Below are positions 6,038 through 12,143 of a stretch of DNA of 12,143 nt, one piece after another (position 1 is the first letter of the stretch; each line of letters starts with the position of its first letter). The DNA is from Opitutia bacterium UBA7441. GTDB taxonomy: Bacteria; Verrucomicrobiota; Verrucomicrobiia; Opitutales; Coraliomargaritaceae. The DNA lies in NCBI GenBank assembly GCA_002480015.1, contig DLQD01000013.1, forward strand, positions 1 through 12,143, in the 5' to 3' direction. Both the position numbers and the translations under genes were made by a program. The notes beneath the pieces are model-generated. The model searched no databases and had not been told where the DNA came from. It saw only the letters and a list, made by a program, of their open reading frames with translations.

Positions 6038-7320
6038 TTTTCCAGCATTTCCTGGCGGCCGCTGCCGAGGGTGGGCTCGCCGTTGCTGAGAGCGAATTTC
6101 TCAAGTTCTTCGAAGCCGACTTCACCGGCTTCGATTTTGGCGCCGATGTCTTGGTCGAAGCTGCTGTAGCGGGCTTTGACAAAGTCCCCGAGGCGGCCAT
6201 CCTGGCGGATGGCGTGCGCGATCTTGAGGCCGCGGGCGAAGGCGTCCATCCCGCCGATGTGGGCGTGGATGAGGTCGATCGGCTCGTGCGATTCGCGGCG
6301 GCGCTTGGCGTCGAAATTAAGGCCACCGGTGGTGAAGCCTCCCATTTCGAGGACGACGAGCATGACCTGAGTGGTCAGGTAGATGTCAGTTGGGAACTGG
6401 TCGGTATCCCAGCCTATCAGCTCATCGCCTCGGTTGGCATCGATACTGCCGAGCATGCCTGCGTTGGTGCAGACGGTGAGCTCGTGCTCCATGGTATGAC
6501 CGGCGAGGGTGGCGTGGTTGGTTTCGATGTTGAGTTTGAAGTGGTCCATCAGCCCGTATTCGCGGAGGAAGTTGAGGCAGGCCGCTGCGTCCGAGTCATA
6601 CTGATGAGTGGAGGGTTCGCGAGGTTTGGGTTCGATGTAGAAGGGGCCTTTGAAGCCGATCCTCTTGGCATGGTCGACCGCCATGTGGAGGAAGGCGGCT
6701 AGGTGGTCGAGCTCGCGCTTCATGTTGGTGTTGAGTAAGGTGGCGTAGCCTTCGCGGCCGCCCCAGAAAGTGTAGCCGAGACCGTCGAGCTCGTTGGTGC
6801 ATTCGAGGGCTTTCTTGACCTGCGCAGCGGCATAGGCATAGACATTGGCATCGGGTGAGGTGGCGCCGCCCTGCGAGTAGCGGGGGTGTGAGAAGAGGCA
6901 GGCCGTGCCCCAGAGCAGCTGGACGCCGGTTTCTTTTTGCTTGGCTTTGAGTTTGGCCACGACGGCGTCGAGCGCTGCGTTGGAAGCGGCGAGGTTGTTC
7001 AGCTCAGGGGCGATGTCACGGTCGTGCCAGCAGTAGAAATCAATGCCCATCTTTTCGAGGAACTCGAAAAAAACGTCGACCCTAGCGACTGCGTTTTCGA
7101 CCGAGCTGGAGCGGTCGTCCCAAGGCATCACTGCAGTGCCCCCGCCAAACGGGTCGGATAGTTCGTTGCGCATGACGTGCCAATAGGGCGCGGCAAAGCG
7201 TAGGTGCTCCTTCATGGACTTGCCGTCGATTAACGCATCGGCGTTGTAGTGCTTGAAGGCCAGCGGGTTTTTGGACGAGGCGCCCTCGTATTGGATTTTG
7301 TCGCAGTCGAAGTATTGCAT
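6016..7320 (-). CDS. xylA: Xylose isomerase
   Basis: This enzyme interconverts D-xylose and D-xylulose. From the ATG chosen here it is 434 residues, the usual length of the longer (class II) type, and starts MQYFDCDKIQYEG as the family does. Active-site residues are all present: CWHDRD (97-102; His99, Asp102), EPKP (230-233; Glu230, Lys232), NIETNH (264-269; Glu266, His269), SIDANRGD (292-299; Asp294), GWDTDQFP (303-310; Asp305, Asp307) and GGLNFDAK (Asp337). The frame stays open upstream to ATGs at 7389 and 7416 and a GTG at 7428, which would add up to 36 polar residues. A strong hairpin just before the chosen ATG leaves that longer form possible. It is the first gene of xylAB, divergent from xylR. 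Confidence 0.95.
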   Translation of the reverse strand: MQYFDCDKIQYEGASSKNPLAFKHYNADALIDGKSMKEHLRFAAPYWHVMRNELSDPFGGGTAVMPWDDRSSSVENAVARVDVFFEFLEKMGIDFYCWHDRDIAPELNNLAASNAALDAVVAKLKAKQKETGVQLLWGTACLFSHPRYSQGGATSPDANVYAYAAAQVKKALECTNELDGLGYTFWGGREGYATLLNTNMKRELDHLAAFLHMAVDHAKRIGFKGPFYIEPKPREPSTHQYDSDAAACLNFLREYGLMDHFKLNIETNHATLAGHTMEHELTVCTNAGMLGSIDANRGDELIGWDTDQFPTDIYLTTQVMLVVLEMGGFTTGGLNFDAKRRRESHEPIDLIHAHIGGMDAFARGLKIAHAIRQDGRLGDFVKARYSSFDQDIGAKIEAGEVGFEELEKFALSNGEPTLGSGRQEMLENLLNEFI

Positions 7321-7327
7321 ATCTAGG

Positions 7328-7344
7328 GCGGCGCTCTGCGCCGC
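7328..7344 (-). promoter_or_regulatory. GC hairpin just upstream of the xylA ATG
   Basis: GCGGCGC (7328-7334) and GCGCCGC (7338-7344) form a perfect 7-bp all-GC stem with a 3-nt loop. On the xylA strand it ends 7 bases before the ATG at 7320, where a ribosome binding site would be. It would hinder initiation there, unless translation begins further upstream and these bases are codons for AAQSAA. Confidence 0.45.
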
Positions 7345-7428
7345 ATCGGGTGGTTGAGTTGTGGAATGAGTGGATTTGTCGCACGGCATCCATACCTGTG
7401 CGGTGAGAGTAGACATACAGGCAGACAC

Positions 7429-7568
7429 CCTGTGTGATTGGATGTAGATTAGCAGGCCCCCGTTGATGGCGAAACCGCAAAATGCGAATATATTCTGTTG
7501 ATTTACGCCAAATCTTTGTCCTCACTGTTTCTTAGCCGGAAGGGCTGTAAGGAAAGCATTCACAGACA
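7429..7568. promoter_or_regulatory. Divergent xylA/xylR control region
   Basis: The spacer between the two divergent units should hold both promoters and XylR sites. On the minus strand TATATT, within the palindrome GAATATATTC (7486-7495), is a plausible -10 for xylA. It is followed by the dyad CGCA-AAA-TGCG (7476-7486) and a further GCGAAA (7469-7474). Three GC(G)AAA-like elements thus lie in 21 bp and are candidates for the XylR target. No good -35 box is visible, as expected for an activator-dependent promoter. No specific start point can be fixed. Confidence 0.4.
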
Positions 7569-8717
7569 TTGAACCAGCAAATCGCCATCGTCATGACCGA
7601 GGTGTTTCTGCGTCGTTTGACGCCGTCGCTGATGCCCTTTGTTCGGAGGCAGCATGACTTTCGCATCGTCAGCATTCACCGGCCGATTGATGAACTGCTC
7701 GATCTCTTGCGCGATTTGCGTCCGGGCGGCCTGATCACAGAATGGCTTCCGGAGGTCACAGAAGCTTTGCTCAAGCTGGATTTGCCGACAGTGATAGCGG
7801 ATACGGATTTCACGTATCCGGGAGTGGTGAGTCTCGATGTCAACGATTGGGCGGTCGGCGCGGCCGCGGCGGAGGCTTTTCAGCAGGCCGGTTTTAGAAG
7901 TTTCGCTTGCTTGGGCAATGGCACACCGTATTCCGGTCAGCGGATCGACGGCTTCTTGCAAGCGGTGGATTCGCCAGTTTCGGTACATTCGGAGACGGCG
8001 TTTAGGGATGCCCGCTATAGCGAGCATTTTGCGGCGCCTAGTGCAGCGCTCTGTGCTTGGCTTAAGTCATTACCTAAGCCCGTGGGCATCTTCGCGGTGC
8101 ACGACCCCCTCGGCCGTTTTCTTTGTAGTACATGTCAGCAACTTGGCATCGCCGTGCCGGAGCAAGTCGCGGTGATCGGTGCGAATAATGACGATTTAGT
8201 CTGTGGACTGAGCTACCCCATGCTTTCGAGTGTAGCGATCCCCTGGGATGCGATCGGTGCCTTGGTCGGCGAGGCAATGCAGGGCTTGCTTGTGGGGAGG
8301 TGTCCGCCGGCTGAGCCGATTCTTGTGCCGCCCGGTGGCGTGATCATGCGGCATTCGGCCAATTACTTGGCGGTGGACGACCCGCAACTCCGCCGTGCCA
8401 TGTCCTACCTCTCCGATCGCTTGCAAGACCCGATTAGCATTGGGCGTATGTGCGACGAATTGCGTGTTGCCCGCCGCAGCTTGGAGCGCGCGTTCAAAGA
8501 GTTCTACCGCTGCACGCCCTGGGAGATGCTATGTCGCATGCGGGTGGCACGGGTCAAGCAACTGCTCGCACAAACGAATCATCCCATCGCGCGGATAGCC
8601 GAACTGTGTGGCTTTAACGATGCTGAGCGTATGGCCGTCGTCTTCAAGCGTCTCACAGGTGAGGCGCCGTCGAGGTTTAGGAGGGCAGGGCGGCGCTCGA
8701 TGCCAGGAGAATACTGA
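7569..8717 (+). CDS. xylR: XylR-type transcriptional activator (LacI-like sensor plus AraC HTH)
   Basis: This 382-residue regulator is close in length to E. coli XylR (about 390). Residues 1-265 form a periplasmic-binding-protein-like sensor, with GVVSLDVNDWAVG (85-97), FACLGNG (112-118), GIFAVHDPLG (173-182), VAVIGANNDD (200-209) and a TSVA-like segment LSSVAIPW. Residues about 270-372 are an AraC-family DNA-binding domain with two helix-turn-helix units, including ISIGRMCDELRVARRSLERAF and IARIAELCGFNDAERMAVVFKRLTGEAPSRFR. It faces away from xylAB across a shared spacer, so it most likely binds xylose and activates xylA. The listed start is TTG; AAGGAAAG lies 12 bases before it, a rather long spacing. 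An ATG at 7593 would remove part of the first strand. Specificity for xylose is inferred from context. Confidence 0.85.
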   Translation: MNQQIAIVMTEVFLRRLTPSLMPFVRRQHDFRIVSIHRPIDELLDLLRDLRPGGLITEWLPEVTEALLKLDLPTVIADTDFTYPGVVSLDVNDWAVGAAAAEAFQQAGFRSFACLGNGTPYSGQRIDGFLQAVDSPVSVHSETAFRDARYSEHFAAPSAALCAWLKSLPKPVGIFAVHDPLGRFLCSTCQQLGIAVPEQVAVIGANNDDLVCGLSYPMLSSVAIPWDAIGALVGEAMQGLLVGRCPPAEPILVPPGGVIMRHSANYLAVDDPQLRRAMSYLSDRLQDPISIGRMCDELRVARRSLERAFKEFYRCTPWEMLCRMRVARVKQLLAQTNHPIARIAELCGFNDAERMAVVFKRLTGEAPSRFRRAGRRSMPGEY

Positions 8718-8755
8718 ATAAAAAATATTCCATAATCCGGCTCAGTGCACTGCGG

Positions 8756-9493
8756 TCACTCCGAAAGCTTTACGTCGTAAATGTAACCGACACCATGGAC
8801 CGTTCGGAAAGCGTCCAGCGTGAGGTCGTGGCGTTTGTAGAGCTCGCGGATCTTCACAATGTATTGGTCGAGCGAGCGGCTGCGCACATCGGCATGGATG
8901 CCCCAGACCGTGTGGATCAGATTCTTGCGGGTGAGCACCGAGTTCGGGTGGTCGGCCAGATAAGCGATAATGCCGAGTTCTTTGCGACCGATGGTCTCCA
9001 CCTCACCATCGGGAAAAGTCACTTCGAGACGCTGAGGATTGACTTCTGCATTACAGAAGGCGAACGGCTGGTCGGTGATCGAAGCGTTGCGTGTGATGTT
9101 GCCATCTTTGACCGTTTCCGCCCGGCGGAGCACTGCCTTGATCCGTGCAATCAATTCGGGGAATCCGAACGGTTTAGTGATATAGTCATCGCCACCCATC
9201 TCAAGGGCTTTGACTTTTTTGATCTCAGCGTTCTCACCGGTTAGAAAGATTACGGGCGTTTCGTTTCCGGACTGGCGTAATTCGTGCATAAGATTGAAAC
9301 CAGTGTCATCCGGCAGGTGCACATCGAGGAGGATCAGATTGGCGAAATTATTCTTCAAATAGCGCTCCACGTGACTGGCTTCATGACAGATTTGGCTTTG
9401 CATGCCGGCGACTTCGAGTTGTGTGGCGATTAAGGTCGCGAGGTCTTTATCATCCTCTGCGATAATGATGAGTGGTTTGGGTGTGTGGTTCAT
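8756..9493 (-). CDS. Orphan OmpR/PhoB-family response regulator
   Basis: A 245-residue two-component regulator. The receiver domain (8-125) has the acidic pocket EDD (13-15), phosphoacceptor Asp57 in LLDVHLP, Thr85 in FLTGEN and Lys107 in TKPF. A linker (126-142) leads to a C-terminal winged helix (about 145-243) with the OmpR-type ending FRTVHGVGYIYD. It would bind DNA as a dimer when phosphorylated. No histidine kinase gene flanks it: it converges on xylR across 38 bp and diverges from hisG. Its target and signal cannot be told from the sequence. No Shine-Dalgarno is evident before the ATG. Confidence 0.9.
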   Translation of the reverse strand: MNHTPKPLIIIAEDDKDLATLIATQLEVAGMQSQICHEASHVERYLKNNFANLILLDVHLPDDTGFNLMHELRQSGNETPVIFLTGENAEIKKVKALEMGGDDYITKPFGFPELIARIKAVLRRAETVKDGNITRNASITDQPFAFCNAEVNPQRLEVTFPDGEVETIGRKELGIIAYLADHPNSVLTRKNLIHTVWGIHADVRSRSLDQYIVKIRELYKRHDLTLDAFRTVHGVGYIYDVKLSE

Positions 9494-9863
9494 TTATTCA
9501 GAGCGTGTTGCGAGGTCAGCGAGCACTTCGGCCGCGTGGGCGTCTGGTTTAACTTTTAGGTATGTTTTAAGATTTTGCCGTCGCTTTTTATTAAAAATAC
9601 AAAAAACAGGACCGCACCAGGGCTTTCTGCGAGAGGGGCTTCCTGTTTTCGGTGTAGTGAAAGCTGGGTGCTTTGTGTCCAGCTTCGAGTGGTGTTGGCT
9701 TAGCCATAGAGCGTACGATTACCTCCTGTTGTTAATAATGGCTCATTTTCCATCGTTTACAAATACTTATTTCACCTCGTAAATGACAAACGCCCTGCGC
9801 TTTTGTGCAAATTTAATCTTGTGCCGCGATGGTCCTGCCTCAGCTTTTGCGTTTATGGAAACT
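9494..9863. promoter_or_regulatory. Long spacer between response regulator and hisG, with hairpin
   Basis: This 370-bp spacer separates two divergent genes and contains no convincing gene. Its main feature is an inverted repeat: AAAACAGGA (9603-9611) with TCCTGTTTT (9641-9649), a perfect 9-bp stem. An inner CGCA/TGCG pair (9613-9616 and 9628-9631) lies in the loop, with A residues before and T residues after the stem. It could work as a terminator or leader structure in either direction. AT-rich stretches at 9570-9605 and 9725-9785 are where promoters for the two genes would be expected, but no well-spaced pair of boxes stands out. No His-rich leader peptide typical of his attenuation is present. 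Confidence 0.4.
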
Positions 9864-10735
9864 ATGCCATTACTCATGCTCGGACTGCCCAAGGGTAGTC
9901 TTCAGGACGCCACGATTAAACTTTTCGGTAAGGCGGGCTTCAATATCTCCGTGAGTGCTCGCTCCTATCGTCCTTCGATCGACGATGAGCAGCTTGACGG
10001 CCGCTTTGTGCGTGCTCAGGAAGTGAGCCGCTATGTGGAGCATGGCTACTTCGACTGTGGGCTCACTGGGCAGGATTGGGTGCGTGAAAATGACTCCGAC
10101 GTGGTGGAAGTCTGCGACCTCGTTTACAGTCGTGCCTCGAACAAGCGCTCGAAGTGGATCATAGCCGTGCCCGAATCTTCGCCCGTGCAGAGCGTCAAGG
10201 ATCTGGAAGGCAAGCGCATTGCGACCGAGGTGGTCAATATCACACGCCAATATTTGAAGGACAATGGTGTCAAGGCCGAGGTCGAGTTCTCTTGGGGAGC
10301 GACCGAGGTGAAGGTGCCCGATCTCGTCGACGCCATTGTCGACCTGACGGAGACCGGTAACTCGATCCGTGCCAACAAGCTCCGCATTGTCGACACACTG
10401 CTCTACACCAACACTGTGCTGATCGCCAACAAGGCCTCTTGGGGAAACCCCGAGAAGCGCAAAAAGATCGAGAACATCGCCTTGCTCCTGCAGGCAGCAC
10501 TTGAAGCCAACTCCAAGGTCGGTCTTAAGCTTAACATCGAGAAGGCGAAGCTCGACGCAATACTCGCTGATTTGCCTGCACTGCGCAACCCGACGATCAA
10601 CCGCCTGACCGACGAGAACTGGGTGGCGATCGACACGATTATTGATGAGACAGTCGTCCGCGAAATTATACCCGAGCTCAAGGAGCGCGGTGCTGAGGGC
10701 ATCATCGAGTATCCTCTCAACAAGGTGGTTTTCTA

Positions 10736-10736
<1 letters not shown>
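9864..10736 (+). CDS. hisG: ATP phosphoribosyltransferase, long form HisG
   Basis: This enzyme joins ATP and PRPP to phosphoribosyl-ATP, the first and feedback-controlled step of histidine synthesis. From the chosen ATG it has 290 residues, the size of the long, hexameric form. Motifs: LGLPKGSLQD (6-15), FVRAQEVSRYVEHGYFDCGLTGQDW (48-72), RIATEV (118-123), and the PRPP loop VDLTETGNSIRAN (159-171). The C-terminal regulatory domain ends EIIPELKERGAEGIIEYPLNKVVF, so HisZ should not be needed. The frame is open back to an ATG at 9783. The start at 9864 is preferred because it follows GGAA and fits the family, with 9855 also possible. The TAG overlaps the aguB GTG by one base. No other his gene is in the window. 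Confidence 0.93.
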
Positions 10737-11608
<872 letters not shown>

Positions 11609-11823
11609 GCTTCCGTCGATCGCGCGAATCCCGCGGGTGCCATTTTCTGTGCGGGGGGAGCGACTACCTGAAGGAAGCCGCATACGTATGAATGCTCCTT
11701 TGGGTGCGGAACGAGTGCTGGTTACTGTTGCGCATTGTATGTCCCCGTGGATATGCTTGCATGACGCATTCCGCAACTTTGAAGGTTGAACGTTTCGCGT
11801 TGGGCGTTCATTGCAGAGAGAGT

Positions 11824-12143
11824 ATGGTCCAACTCAAAACACCTATAGAACTCGGCTATCGCTTCCCTGCCGAGTGGGAGCCGCAAGCCGCAATCTGGTT
11901 TGCTTGGCCAGTGCGCCGAACCTTGTGGCCGGACTGCTTCGACCGCGTGCGTGAGCAGCTCGCCGCACTCTATGTCCTCGCTGCCCGCTTCCAGCCGGTC
12001 CGCGTGCTCTGCGCTGCAGGGGAGCAAGACGGGATAAAGGCCATGATGGCTGCGCAGGGTGACGCTTCTGCGGTGGAACTCTACGATTATCAGAGCGATG
12101 ATGTCTGGATACGCGATTTCGGCCCGCTCTTCCTCATTCACGA
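11824..12143 (+). CDS. aguA: Agmatine deiminase, N-terminal part (runs off window)
   Basis: The first 106 residues are visible; the gene continues past the right edge. The protein starts MVQLKTPIELGYRFPAEW and has PAEWEPQAAIWFAWP (15-29), the opening motif of the agmatine deiminase/bacterial peptidyl-arginine deiminase family. It also has SDDVWIRDFGP (91-101), the conserved substrate-binding DDxWxRDxGP segment. Agmatine deiminase turns agmatine into N-carbamoylputrescine and ammonia, supplying the substrate of AguB just upstream. GAGAGAGT before the ATG is a plausible ribosome binding site. The catalytic Cys and His lie in the missing part, so activity cannot be judged. Confidence 0.9.
   Translation, partial: MVQLKTPIELGYRFPAEWEPQAAIWFAWPVRRTLWPDCFDRVREQLAALYVLAARFQPVRVLCAAGEQDGIKAMMAAQGDASAVELYDYQSDDVWIRDFGPLFLIH

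Noticed and set aside
6151..6702. 183-codon plus-strand ORF opposite xylA
   Set aside because: Antisense shadow of a well-conserved enzyme gene with no recognisable motif or ribosome binding site.
8743..8752. CAGTGCACTG palindrome between xylR and the response regulator, considered as a bidirectional terminator
   Set aside because: A 10-bp palindrome without a loop or T tract directly after it. The run of T lies about 15 bases away on the minus strand, so support is too weak.
9738..9782. 14-codon ORF just before the longest hisG frame, considered as a his leader peptide
   Set aside because: It contains one His codon only and no Shine-Dalgarno, and no matching pair of alternative hairpins follows.
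9783..9863. N-terminal extension of HisG from the first ATG
   Set aside because: The added 27 residues do not resemble the family start; LGLPKGSL should lie near the N-terminus, and GGAA supports the ATG at 9864.

Overview
This window reads as chromosomal DNA of a GC-rich, Gram-negative, heterotrophic bacterium, most likely of the Verrucomicrobiota (Opitutae-like). That placement is an inference. It rests on the mix of type II secretion pseudopilins, a xylose locus with a XylB resembling the eukaryotic type, and a REP-like hairpin of the 'GGCACAGGCATCCTGCCTGTG-like' class that is common in the PVC group. No rRNA, tRNA, CRISPR array, transposase or phage gene is visible.

Layout. (1) 1-1679, minus strand: three pseudopilin genes of a type II secretion operon in transcription order gspG, gspH, gspI. 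They overlap one another and end at a REP-like hairpin. A G-rich heptamer minisatellite runs through the 5' end of gspI and recurs at the left edge. (2) 1913-4206, minus strand: housekeeping genes thiL and tsaE, 10 bp apart, preceded by an exonuclease III gene. (3) 4340-8717: the xylose locus. xylA and xylB on the minus strand are transcribed divergently from xylR on the plus strand. The xylA-xylB junction holds a second heptamer array, in both orientations, and a 16-bp perfect hairpin over the xylA stop codon. (4) 8756-9493, minus strand: an orphan OmpR-type response regulator. (5) 9864-12143, plus strand: hisG overlapping aguB by one base, followed by the start of aguA, which runs off the window.

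How the genes work together. XylR probably senses xylose and activates xylAB. XylA converts xylose to xylulose and XylB phosphorylates it for the pentose phosphate pathway. AguA and AguB are consecutive enzymes from agmatine to putrescine. ThiL makes thiamine diphosphate and TsaE takes part in tRNA t6A modification. GspG is the major pseudopilin, and GspH and GspI are minor pseudopilins, of the secretion pseudopilus.

No clearly new multi-gene system is visible; the genes belong to known families. The least ordinary signal is a heptamer repeat family (GAGTGGG and variants) seen at three gene borders. In one place it is a 21-bp, reading-frame-preserving array that lengthens the leader of a pseudopilin, with G-quadruplex potential. 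Many start codons lack a clear Shine-Dalgarno sequence, so several starts below rest on family alignment rather than on a ribosome binding site.
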